Assembly: GCA_003344405.1 (NCBI GenBank)
Contig: NOWV01000043.1
Location: 248,001-312,000 of the forward strand
Direction: 5' to 3'
Length of the DNA stretch: 64,000 bases
From: Trichoplax sp. H2
Taxonomy: Eukaryota; Placozoa; Uniplacotomia; Trichoplacea
Every line of letters begins with the position of its first letter. Positions within the stretch are counted from its first letter, which is position 1. Shown here piece after piece: positions 1-12,000 of this stretch. The notes under the pieces were generated by a model. That model worked only from the letters and a program-made list of their open reading frames with translations, did no database searches and was not told where the DNA came from. The translations under genes and the position numbers were made by a program.

Positions 1-48
1 CTTATCCTTGCATTCTAAATTTTACGAAAGGATTCAGGCTTTAAGTTA

Positions 49-389
49 TTAATTTCCAATGCCATCACTGGAAGCTCCGCTTGCAGTTGCCAATAGTTTC
101 TCTCCAAAGCGTTGAACCGTCGTTACAGTATTCTCTTGAAGTAATCGACAGAATATTATGAAATCGGACCCACAACGACAGTAACATAAAATCTCAAGTA
201 GCATTTCTACTCGATCTTCTCTATGTTTCTCATTTCTGATGTCAGCAACTTGTCTACAGCTTAAAATGTGTTTCAACTTCAATGAATTTAATATTTCATC
301 GATCGGTACTATTCTAATAAATTCTTCACCGTGCTCATTTAAAGCATGTTGTAACTGTTTGGTCGATGGTGTTTGCTCCTCATTTATGG
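49..389 (-). other. CARD-encoding terminal exon
   Basis: The acceptor TACAACAG precedes CC-ATA-AAT-GAG; the stop TAA is at 49-51. The 112 complete codons form one CARD plus a short Ser/Gly-rich tail. The family pattern is visible: a helix with L.....FI..V, the L(K)LKHIL turn, the ADIRNEK...DR...LL..L core and a closing DFI.FC..L helix. The CARD call rests on this pattern, not on a profile search. Confidence 0.82.
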
Positions 390-3300
390 CTGTTGTATAA
401 AAATTTGATAGAAATTTTATTTAAGAAATAGAATAATATTTCATTAACTATATCGCGAATATATTGTTAATAAACCTAAGTGAAGGCGGTACATCCCATT
501 TAATGAGACCCGGTCTTGTATAACTTATGCATAGATCATGCACTTATAAAAACGTTTGCTTTTACTAAGCTAAAATTATGTTAATTTGAGTAAAGGACCG
601 TACTTGAGACTGCTGTTGCGACCGTGTATCTACATAATGCAAATATAATCTACCATTCAGAATAAAATGAAATTCTGCGAATGGTTTTGTATTCATCTAT
701 TATAGACTAAATTACGAACTATAAGTAGCCTGATCTAGTTGTAATCGGCGACATAAGAATACTTTAAGACACTAGTAAAATATCCATTTTGTAATATACA
801 GTAATCACAGATCGATGCAATATAGTCAATAAACGACAATACTATATTGAAATTAACAGAAATAGAAGTTACCTGATGCTATTGTTGAACGATCTGTTTG
901 TAGCTGATTGCTTGCGTCTGTTCGATGTGTAAATTCTTCCGCAGTTGCTAATTTTTGTTGCTTTACAGCAGTATCAGATACCTGACAAAACTGGTCGTTA
1001 CATTTTGCAATATGATCTTTTAACGTTTTCATTTTGGGATGATCTTCTTCGAATAAATTACGTAAAATAGTGACGGCTTTTTCATAATGTAATTTGGCTC
1101 GATTATAATCGCATTGACGAAAGTAGACGTGCGCTTTATTTCGGTAAGAATTAGCGGCATAAGGATGGTCTTCGCTTAAGTTCTTCCGAGTGATATTAAG
1201 CGACCTATCACACATAGCATGAGCTTCATCGAAATCACCTTGTTTCATGTTTACAGTTGCTATGCTGTTATATACCATAGCAAGAAAGGGATGATCAGGT
1301 TTTATAAAACTTGCCCTGTAAACATCTTGAGATTGTTGGTGTTTAGCGAGAGCCTCTCCATATTTATCTTGCTTATTGTAGATATAGCCAATGCACCCGT
1401 ATGACATAGCAACATCTGGATGATTATCACCGAGTAATTCACGCTGAATTTTCAGTGATTGCTCATGCATAGAAAGAGCTCTATCGTATTCACCTTGCTT
1501 ACTGAGGACAAGACCAATGTTATTACGCAGACAAGCAACAATAATGCGACTGTTATAGGGTTTTTTTAGGTAAATATTTAGCGATTTGTTATACATAGAA
1601 AGAGCACCATCTAAATTTCCTTGAGAATAATATACATATCCGATACCTTTATATGACTTAGCAATATCAGGATGGTCGTGACCTACAGCTGACAATTGAA
1701 TTTTGATTGCTTTTTCATGCATGAAAAGGGCCATTTTATACTTGCCTTGTTGGCTATAGACAATCCCTATGTTATTGTATGTTTCTGCAATATCTGGATT
1801 GGTGTGACCAAGAACTTTGGTTTGGATTTGTACTGATTCCTCAAACTTACAAAGAGCATCTTCGTACCTACCTAGAGCATAATAGACATTTCCCATATTA
1901 TTATAGGACTTAGCTATATCATGATGGTTTTCGCCAAGAACTTTCGATTGTATATTGATTGCTTTCTCATACATAGAACAAGCCTCTTCATACTTGCCTT
2001 GATAGTAATAGATCTTTCCTATATTATTATTTGACTTTGCAACATCTGGATGATTTCGACTAAAGGCTGACATTTGAATTTTAAGAGCTTTCTCGTACGA
2101 TGAAAGTGCTTCTTTATGCTTGCCTTCATATTCAAGAACAGCTCCGATGTTACTATGTGATTGTGCAACATCGGAATGTTCGTAGCCAAGGACTGACAAT
2201 CGAATTTGCAGCGATTCTTCATACATAGAATGGGCCCTTTTAGGCTCGTCTTGACGATAGCAGACATTTCCCATGTTGCTGTACGACTTTGCAACATCTG
2301 GATGATTCTTTCCGAGGCGCTCCGATCGAATTTTGAGTGACTTTTCATACTTAATATGAGCATCGTCATACTTGCTTTGACAGAAATAGACATCTCCTAT
2401 GTAACTATACGTCTGTGCAATATCAAGAGTATTATGATCGAGTTCTGACTTCTCCTGAATTTTAAGGGATAGATCAAACTTTAGAAGAGCTTCTTCATAT
2501 TTGCCTTGACTAGAGTAAATAGCTCCTATACCATTGTATAACTTGGCAACATCGGGATGATTATGATCCAAAGATGATAACAGAATATTTTCCGACTTTT
2601 TATACATAGAAAGGGCCTCTTCATGTTTACCTTGGTCAAAATAGGCTGCTGCAATGTAGTTATACGATTTCGCGATAGCATGATGATCATGTGCAAGACC
2701 TGATAATCTAATTTTAAGTGATTTTTCATACATAGAAATAGCCTCACCATGCTTGCCTTGACTAGAAAACACAGCTCCAATGTTATCGTATAAATGCGTA
2801 ACATTAAGATTTTCAGGCCCATAGATTGCTACAAGAATTTTGCGTGACTTTTCATACATAGAATAAGCATTATCGTATTCGGCCTGTCTAGAATAAACCT
2901 TTCCCATGTTATTATAGGATTCTGCAACATCCAGATGATTGTTGCCTAAGACTGATGATCGGATTTTTAGCGATTTTTCGAACTCAGAAAGGGCCTCTTT
3001 GTATTTATCTTGTTTAAAATAGATATTACCAATGTTATTATACGTCTGCGCTAGATCGGGATGAGTTTGATCAAGGACTGATTTCTGAATTTTGAGCGAT
3101 TTCTCATACTTGGCAAGAGCATCTTCATCCTTGCCTTGATTAGAATAGACATTTGCCATTCTACTATATGATCTAGCAACATCAGGATGGTTTTCGTTAT
3201 AGACTGATAATTGAATTTCGAGAGCCTTGTTATACATAGCTAGGGCGTCTTCATACTTGCCTTGGCGAAAATACGTATCTCCCTCGCCGCTATAAGATTT

Positions 3301-4986
3301 GGCAATATCAGGATGAATGTGACTAAAGACTTTTATTTGAATAACGATAGACTTCTTATAGCTAGAATGGGCCTCCTCGTACTTGCCTTGGCGAGAATAG
3401 ATATTACCAATATAAATATATGTCTGCGCTATATCAGGATGATTGGAATCCGTAAAAGCCTTCTTTTGAACATTGAGCGCTTTATTGCACTTAGAAAGAG
3501 CTTCGCCAAACTTGCCTTGATTTAAATAGACGTTCGCTATGCAGTTGTTTAGCCTGGCAACATCAGGATGACAGTAGCCGAGGACTGAGTGTCGAATTTT
3601 GATAGATTTCTCGAACATAGAAAGAGCCTCTTCATGCTTTCCTTGGTATTCCTTGATATTACCTATATTATAATAGGATTGAGCTATATCTGGATGATTA
3701 TGATTACTACTAAAAGCTGATTTTTGAATTTCAAGAGATTTCTCGCACAAAGTAAGAGCTTGTTCATACTTGCCCTGAATTACGTAGATATTTCCTTGAC
3801 TACTGTATACCTTCGCTATATCAGGATGATTATGACCATGTACTGATAATCGGATTTCCAGAGACTCCTTGTACATAGAAAGAGCCTCATCATATTTGCC
3901 TAGGTCAGAAAAGACATTACCCTTGCTATGATAGGATTGTGCTATATCCGGATGATTACGATTAAGGACTGCCTTTTGAATTTTAAGCGATTTATCGTAC
4001 TTAGAGAGAGCTTCCTCGTGCTTGCCTAGGCTAGAATAGGCATTTCCCATGCAGCTATACGAGTTAGCAACATCGGCATGATTCTCGCCAAAGACTAATA
4101 ATCGAATTTCCAGCGACTTCTTATACTCAGTAAGGGCCTCGTCATGTTTGCCTTGATGACTATAGACCTTTCCAATGCTATTGCGAGATTTTGCGATAAT
4201 AGGATTATTGTAAACCAGGACTGCAAATTGAATTTTAAGTGCTTTCTCATACTTAGAAAGCGCCTCTTCATTCTTGCCTTGATGTAAATACACATCCCCT
4301 ATATGACTATATGTCTCTGCGAGGTCAGGGTGATCGGGATGGAAGACCGAAAGTTGAACTTTAAGTGACTTTCCAAACTTAGAATGGGCCTCTTCATATT
4401 CTCCTTGATTACAGTGCACAACTCCGATGTGATTGTATAACTTTGCGACATCAGCATGATTGTCGCCGTAGACTGCCGTTTGAATATCCATTGATTTGTT
4501 AAACATGGATAAAGCCTCGTTGTACTTGCCTTGATCGTTACAAGCTATGCCAATATAACGGTATGAATTGCTAATTTCTACTTTCTCGGTAGAACATTTT
4601 AATTCCTTGATATCTCGAGATTTTTCAAAATCAGCTAATGCTTCTTTCCAATCTCCTCGTAGACGTTTAATTTGGCCTTGAACGTCTAAACATTGAGCAT
4701 AGTTGATTTTTTCTGAAAGATTTTCAGCTATTTCAAGAGCTTTTCCACTAAAATGTTGGGCTTTTATGCCATCACCACGCTGTATATATATATCGCAAAG
4801 TTGAAGATAAATCTGGCACTGATACTGATTCAACTGAGGAGTGTCTCGGCTGATGGCGTTCATTCCCTCGTTTATTCGAATATAGCAAGATAGAGCTTGA
4901 TCAAGCTTACCGGCTTGAAGGTTTTTTTTACCTTCTTCGTCTAGAGATTGAAACTGTTGAGTAGATTTAGTCGTTTGATTGCCCAT
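49..4986 (-). CDS. N-myristoylated(?) TPR-array protein with C-terminal CARD (two exons)
   Basis: Exon 1 is 873-4986 and exon 2 is 49-389. Joined in phase 1 (TCA-G|CC) they give 1484 residues. After MGNQTTK come about 100 helical residues, then about 29 kinesin-light-chain-type TPR units of 42 residues (about residues 140-1340) with the core HPDIAKSYNNIG..Y..QGKYEEAL. The last exon encodes a CARD: hydrophobic helices around EEFIRIVPIDEILNSL, then ILSCRQVADIRNE, a DR..MLLEIL helix and DFIIFCRLL. TPR arrays bind peptides and CARDs bind other CARDs (caspases, adaptors), so a scaffold or receptor role in death or immune signalling is inferred. Gly2 with Thr6 and Lys7 fits an N-myristoyltransferase site, implying membrane anchoring. 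Reading through the donor would add only six residues after the splice point and no CARD. No NB-ARC or protease domain is present. The paralog at 11.7-16.5 kb has the same layout with a Death domain. Confidence 0.88.
966..4569 (-). repeat. 126-bp coding repeat: about 29 TPR units (TPR-CARD gene)
   Basis: The exon is a head-to-tail array of 126-bp (42-codon) units, each encoding two TPR helices and an HPD(I/V)A linker. Central units are more alike than the first and last. The two end units (around NSIA and NSYRNKA) are the most distinct and have clear counterparts at the same place in the paralog. A few units carry small insertions, for example an extra Asn-His pair in one linker. Confidence 0.85.
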
Positions 4987-5747
4987 ATTTCAGATTTGAA
5001 AAAGGAAAATGAATATGAAATAATGGAACTCGAATTGAACTATGTGTTCTAGTCAAGATTTACGTTTATTTTCGAGTTGTGACTGGTATAAAGTATAAAT
5101 AAAAGTCGTTAAATAACGCAAATTGCCGATATTAACCAAGATAGCTAGTCCGTGTTTTGTATAGATACTTTGGATTTAAATTTTCTTCAATCGAGTTAGA
5201 AAAATGAAATTTTCTGCCTGTTGTATGTTCAATCTAGAAAGAAATATCAATAGACTTAGGAAGTTCTAACAAACAAATGCAAACGTAAACGTGGCAATGT
5301 CCAATGGCTTCAATTAACATTGATTACCATTAGTACCCTGTAATTCTAGTAGGCAATGCCACCTTGTATGGCCATTGCTATGCCATCCTTTATACTAAAT
5401 CATTAATCTTAAGCTTATGCGGTTTACTATGGGTGTCTATGGCAATAGCCGAACAAGAGGTAATCCCGTTAGGCCAACGATATATCCTATGGAAGCACTC
5501 GCTAAAACCTCCAGCATACTGATTCGATACGTACAATTTGAAACGCTTAAATGTCCAAGAAAGGGAAAATTTTCTATAAGCAATCGTCAAAAATGTAGTG
5601 CTGTATCAAGTATGATACTCGATACTTTTGATATTGACCGGTTTAAGCTAAAAAATGCTCTAGCATGTTCAGCATGGCTTCCCAAGTGTCTGCAATAAAC
5701 TCTATAAATTAGGGCCAGAAGCAAAGGCCATTAATCAGATAGTTCTT

Positions 5748-6570
5748 AATCGTTTTCGATTTCGATCAAGGAGTAAGCTATGGAGATTGAGAAAATCTAG
5801 ATGCGTGATCTTTCTTTAAATGCCATGAGCTGGTAATAGAATATGTTGTTTGAAGAAAATCAGATTGCTTTTTATACTTAATCGTTTCGAATTTCGATTA
5901 AGGAACGAAAAAGTTATAGAGATGAAGAAAATCTAGATGCCTGATCTTTCTCTAAATATCATGAGCGGGTAATAGAGCGTGGGGTTTGGAAAAGATCGGA
6001 CTGCTTATAAGTATTGAACCTTTAATCGTTTTGGACTTCGATTAAGGAGTAAGCTATAGAGATGGAGAAAAATCTAAATGCCTGATCTTTCTCTGAATGT
6101 CATGAACTTGTAATAGAACATGGCGTTTGAAGTAGATCAGACTGTTTAAACTCCTATCGTTTCGGATTTCAATTGAGGAAGGAGTAAGTTATAGAGCAGG
6201 AGAAAAAAATCTAGCTGTATGATCTTTCTCTAAATATCATGAGCTTGTAGTAGAACATCACGCTTGAAGAAGATCGGACTGTTTATTAACATTAATCGTT
6301 TCGGATTTTGATCAAGGAAGGAATAAGTTATAGAGATGGAGGAAAATCTAGATGCCTGATCTTTCTCTAAATGTCATGAGCATGTAATAGAATATGGCGT
6401 TTGGAGAAGATCGAACAGTTTATTAAACTCTAATCGTTGCGGATTTACATCAGGGAAGGAGTAAGCTATAAAGATGAAGAAAAATCGAAATGTCTAATCT
6501 TTCTCTAACTCCCACAAGCTTGTAATAGAATATGGCGTTTGGAGAATAACTGACTGTTTATTAAGCTAGT
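5748..6570. repeat. Tandem array, about six units of about 137 bp
   Basis: Each unit starts with AATCGTTTCG followed by ATTTCGATTAAGGA, then AGTAAGCTATAGAGATG, AAAATCTAGATGCCTGATC, TTTCTCTAAAT and ATCATGAGC. Unit starts fall near 5748, 5880, 6024, 6155, 6294 and 6431, so spacing is 131-144 bp. Units differ by scattered substitutions and small indels. No long open frame spans the array. Confidence 0.85.
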
Positions 6571-8149
6571 CATTCAAGTCCATCTTGAAATGATGGATAA
6601 AGATAGTGCGGTATTAGTTGCGGGCAGATGCGAATAGAGCAGGATACTATAGGTATCACTAAATCATACGTGGCCTCTAGATGTTATTTCTGTTGTTTAA
6701 TATCGCTTTGATTATGTTATATGAAGATTGTAAAAATACATACAGTACTATGCCATATAGTAAGCAAAATTAATTTTAGAGAAATTAAATTGAAACGTAA
6801 CAACTTCATTTCAATTTCAGCAGCCGAAATCCATGCAATGACAACTATCTAGTCTAGTGAAGTCGTAATCGATTCCTTGAAAAGATAATTTTTATCTTAA
6901 TTCATACTGCAGCCCTAATCGTACATCGTTAAATCAATCGATTCTCAAACTCCGATGACAATAAGGCTGCTTGAGAAATGCTTTACTTAGAAATAAAATT
7001 GAAACGCATAGAACATCGCGAGAATAAGTTTACGGTTCTTCTGATAGCTGCCTCTAACTCGTGGTATTTAAAACCGACATTTCTCTCGAAGACTTGTTCT
7101 AAACGATAAAACTTTATAGATGAAATAAACTATCTAGAAAGGGGTATGATTATACGTCTACCGGCACAAATAATAGCTAACAATTCAATAAATTGCCTCA
7201 AAATAGATGGTACTATAGCAAGTCTACTCGTGGCTCTAACGGTTACTGCAATCTCATGGGTCATTAAGATTGACTATCGTCTTTATTTAAACGGTATTTG
7301 AACCGGTTAAAATCGTAGTACAGTAATAAAGTAGCCAGTAAAGAAATTTATGACAATCGGCACACTGGTACTTCACAAATTAAACGTGATTTTAACCGAT
7401 AGAGCGTTAATAATTATTTCTAACCTGATGATAAATTCCTTTTTTTAATTATCTTCGATCCTGATCGAAGTATGCCGCGGTAGAAATTTCTGTGAACCGG
7501 CATACCACGAGTAATCTTTATATAAGGTACAAAGAGTAAAATTTAAAATAACAAATGCATCCATGCATGAATTGATTATGAAAAAATTTGTCTTAAATAA
7601 ATAAAAAATGATTGAAAGCAAGGTAATTTTGCCCACAGTGACGTGGAAATTACGGTATAGTAATAGGAAAAAATTAATTGATGCGTCAAACTGTTTTACA
7701 TTGAGGCTTAAACATCGGTCTAAAATTCTCCGCTAGCTGATTATTATAATGAGTTGCCAATACTAATTTGCATATATCCCCATATTTTAATATGCCATTA
7801 ACTTAAATTATTTAGGTACTGTAAGAGTAATGGAGTAGTGTACTATAAGAGATAGTAGCTTGAAACTAGATACCACATTGTTTAACATTGGCTATAATTG
7901 CGCTAAATTCGAAAATTGGAATAGCAGAAGTGGCATAGTTGCAGTACTCTTTAGATATTTGAATTACTCGACAATTGATACTGTCAATAGGTTACTTACA
8001 CTAATATTTAATATAGTCAGTAACATGCTCTAACAACTTGCAAAGGTCCTTTAATAACTATGCAATGAAAATAAGCATTCCTGAACAGTCACAGCGTATA
8101 ATTTAATAAGCAAAATTACCAGAAAATGGATCAGATCGTTAATCTGATA

Positions 8150-9050
8150 CTGGGCTTGCGATCATATGATTAGAAAAATGTATTACTTGCTAGAATTGTC
8201 AGCATGATAGACTGTAATCATTAAATGTGGACTGAGTAGATGATTCGATCTTGAATGTATGAAATTACTGTAATGTATATTTATGTCAATCATAATCACG
8301 TAATGTAATACCGCTGAAAATATCGTCATAATAAATGATTTTTGAAAGTATGTGCACTGTTTTTATCCTAACTAGAACTTCTACCGTCACATACATATCG
8401 TATACAATAGTAACTTATGCCATAATGATGTAGGTATTTCAAAAAAGTCTAAAATTTGTTTAATCGATTGCTACTTTATTATTTGCAAAATTAGTCAGGA
8501 ATAACTCAATGATCAGATACGATCAACTAATTACGGTACACTACACCTTAGCAAGAAATGATTTCCGGTACTATATTTAAGTTTATTGTGCAGTCAGTGA
8601 GTCTCTAATTTTAGTTCATAAAAGTTTCTAATCTATAATATCTATCACTTTTACGCTACATTTTTTGTTAGGTTAGTAATGCTGCAAGCAATCAGTACAC
8701 CGAGTAATGATCATCTATGACCGTAATTCAGTGCTGTCGTCATGAACTATTACACTATTCCGATGAAAGGGATTTGATCACTTAAAAATGCAGTAATCAT
8801 AATTACTTTGGTTATCTACGCCAAAGGTTTAATAACGTACTCAAATATCTCTGTAGTTGCTTGTAAACTACCACCACAGCTCAATTCCGCAAATAGCCTC
8901 AATAGATTGTGGTACAAGTAGTAAAGAATGTTGCTGGCGCTCTTTAGTGGAAAATTCTTAGTAATAGCAATAATCTAATAATGACGTAAAGTAATTGTAT
9001 TTTTTAGTCTACACCAATAAACAGCCAATAAGTAGTAGACTAAAGCTCTT
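8150..9050. repeat. Diverged 0.9-kb duplication, copy 1
   Basis: It matches about 9610-10520 in the same orientation with many substitutions and indels. Shared blocks include GGCTTGCGATCATATGAT, TAATGTATATTTATGTC and the stretch around 8820-8890 that reads GCCAAAGGTTTAATAACG. On the minus strand a frame of about 42 codons (ending at a stop at 8816-8818) is preserved in both copies. Confidence 0.75.
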
Positions 9051-9609
9051 AAGATAATAGAGATACTTTCCAGTCTAGTTAGAACTAAAAATATGAACAA
9101 AGTTTGATAGTTTATTCTGCACTATTGAAATTTAATTAACACCGGCAGTAACCGGTTGCTGTGGTATTATAGCCGTAGATCAAGATGATAAAATCAGATG
9201 ACTAATCCTATCCATTAATGATCGGGCATGTAAAGAGTTTATTCGAAACGGCACTCCTTAGGTGTTTATGCCAAAAATAAAATATAGCTGATTTTATCGC
9301 TGTGGTAACAAGAATATTACTTGAACGGAACAACTAGTTTTCGTACTATGGCGGCGCTAGACTTGAGTGGACTAGGGGTATCAGGAATTATATTCAGTCG
9401 TTGGGATAGTTGCATATTATTAGAGAATAATTTTTTAATCGATATTCTAAGAGCTGGCTGTGTCCATATAGCTTACCTGGTCAAAGTTCTACTATTGTAA
9501 TATTCAACAATATAATTTAGGTAATAACCCATCTTTAACCACTACTCTGAAAGGCTAATTATTGGGTGATTAGTTTATAGAGTAGAGCTAGAAGTAGTAC
9601 GTTATTACA

Positions 9610-10520
9610 TGGGCTTACGATCGTATGATAACAAAAATATTCTGCATGCTAGAATTTTCAGCGAGTTCGATTGCAATATAATCATCGCTTGCCGACCGAT
9701 TAAATGATTCGATCGCATGATAACGAAAATATGGTGCATGCTAAAATTTTCAGCGCGATCGATTGCAATCTTATCTTTGCTTCAGGACTAATTAAATCTT
9801 GATCGTATAAAATCGCTTTAATGTATATTTATGTCCACCATTATGACGTAATAATAAGCGATCTAAAGTATAGAAGCTATTTTTATTCTTACTTAAATTT
9901 CTACTATTACGTATATACCGTCTGCAATATTGGCTTACGTCATGATGATGCAAGATATTACGGAAATAGTCTAAAACTTATTTAATAATCGCTACTTTAT
10001 TATTTTCAAAATTGACAAGGAATAACTAAATGATCAGATACGATCAACTTATTACACTACGCCTTAGCGAGAAATAATTTCTAGTGCTATAGTTAACTTT
10101 ATTGTGCAGTTAGTGAGTCTCTAACTTTAGCTGATAAAGGTTTCTAATTTATAATACCCATCACTATTACGATTCGTTTTTGTTACGGTAGCAATGCTGC
10201 AAGTAATCGGTACATCTGGTAATGATCGTCTATGACCTTAATTCAGAGCTATCATCATGAACTATTACACTATCCTGATGACGTGGAATGGATCATTTAA
10301 TATGCAATAATCATAATTATACTGGTTATCCACGCCAAAGGTTTAATAACGTACTCAAATATCTCTGTAGCTACTTGTAAACTACCAACATAGCTCAATT
10401 TCGTAAATAGCTTCAATAGATTGTAATTCAAGTAATAAAAAATATTACTAGTGCTTTTTAGTGAAAAGTCATCGTAGGAACAATAATTCACAATGACGTA
10501 AAGTAGTTATACTTTTCTAT
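9610..10520. repeat. Diverged 0.9-kb duplication, copy 2
   Basis: This is the partner of about 8150-9050. A further short internal duplication is visible near 9610-9770, where a stretch beginning GATCG.ATGATAAC.AAAATAT occurs twice about 100 bp apart. The conserved minus-strand frame runs through 10297-10470. Confidence 0.75.
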
Positions 10521-11743
10521 CTACACTATTGATCGAGTATATAAACAATTTATTTAAAACAGCGCTATTTACGCATTTATGTAGTCATTAAAATTATGTA
10601 GACGCTTTTATTACTGTGGTAACAGCAATATTACTTAAATAGAACATCTAGTTTTTATACTAACGACATTGTGCTTGCTAACCGCCACATGATTGATCAT
10701 AAAAGGCAATTAAATAAAGACTAATACTTGGATAATCATACCATAAGGTTGGTGTTGCTATTATGCCACTTTTCAAACTAACACAGGCAATGGCTACAAA
10801 TATCAGTAAACAGTAATTTAAATTATTTATTTTAAAAATTAAATGGAACATAAAATTTACATATTGATAGCACTAAAGCGCCTCATAGCAGTATTTACGA
10901 TACTTAGCAGATAACTGTATTGAAATTAGAATGAAAAGTCCGAATATTGTAATTAAAACAAAAGGATACTAGTTTTTCATTGTTAAACAATTTTATGATA
11001 CTTACTTAAATCAAATAGTCACTAATCTAATTTTACTAACCCTTACTATCTCTTTTGCAAGGAAGAAATTTAATATACATGATTTGATATAGCGATAAAA
11101 CAAAATAAAAATTTGAAAGTTTATCCACGTCGCCTGTCCATAGTTCAACTGATGATTTTTTTGCTCATGTTGATCTAATGATAAAATAAGCGTATGAGAA
11201 CCATGTTAAATTTAATATTATTAAATAATTAGATTAAGATGAAAGATTTTCTCCTAAGTTTTCCTAACGTTATAATATTTCTAATCATAAACTAGCTTAC
11301 TCCTATTTCATAGTAGTTGTAGAATAAATAAAATTCGTAACAAAATATAAAGCACTCATAACATTTAGCGTTAATCTGAATAGCCATTATTAAATCGGCT
11401 AAAACTACACCGTAGTGAAATTTAGTCTGAATAAAATTCCTATATTATATCTAATTTATTACGGTACACAATAATGCTTGATTACTAAAAGTACATTAAC
11501 TAATAACTAGCTAAAAACATTGACAATCACAACAACACTTAAAATATCGGCATCATAATTAGCACTTGAGAATATAGTCACAAAAATCATATCGGATTTA
11601 CTTCACCGAGTTGAAGCGTAGTATACAGAAACAGCCAACAATACTTTATATCGATCAATCTATAGTATACTATAACAGATATAGCTATATTACACGCAAA
11701 AACAAGAATTCTTGATCTTAAAACATAATTTTACTGAAGATAC

Positions 11744-12000
11744 TTACTTATTGATGCCGATCCTTTCTGCTAGGGGACCAAGGTCGCTTTTAACTAAAGC
11801 ATCGATCAATTTTGGCTTTGTCAGTTTACAAGTTGGGTTTTTGTAGCATCGGTATAACATTTCATAGCATTGTTCTTCAATACCATTTATTTCTTTAGCA
11901 ATTTTTCTAACTTCGTTGTAGTCCATGTCTAACTCTATAGCTAGCCTTCGCCAGTCTACGCCTAAATCTCTATAAATTTCTTTTATGCATAATAAAATAT
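11744..12000 (-). other. Death-domain terminal exon
   Basis: The acceptor CTTTATTACAG sits at 12001 and upstream, and the exon starts AT-ATT-TTA. The stop TAA is at 11744-11746. The 84 residues follow the Death-domain plan of six helices, with the conserved W in DWRRLA, the EI-type VRKI helix, and a LIDAL...L..LAE end. The last codons overlap GTAAGTAT, a full-consensus splice donor. Confidence 0.85.

Larger units (their letters stand above)
4987..11743. other. Intergenic region between the two TPR genes
   Basis: No convincing gene was seen. It contains a 137-bp tandem array (5748-6570) and a diverged 0.9-kb duplication (about 8150-9050 and 9610-10520), both listed separately. Remaining open frames are short and AT-rich. 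The 5' part of this gap is the presumed promoter of the TPR-CARD gene. A further exon of the TPR-Death gene could lie here (see findings). Confidence 0.6.

Noticed and set aside
2019-4295. Several open frames of 66-124 codons, in other frames of the TPR-CARD exon
   Set aside because: They repeat with the 126-bp unit and are frame shadows of the TPR coding sequence.
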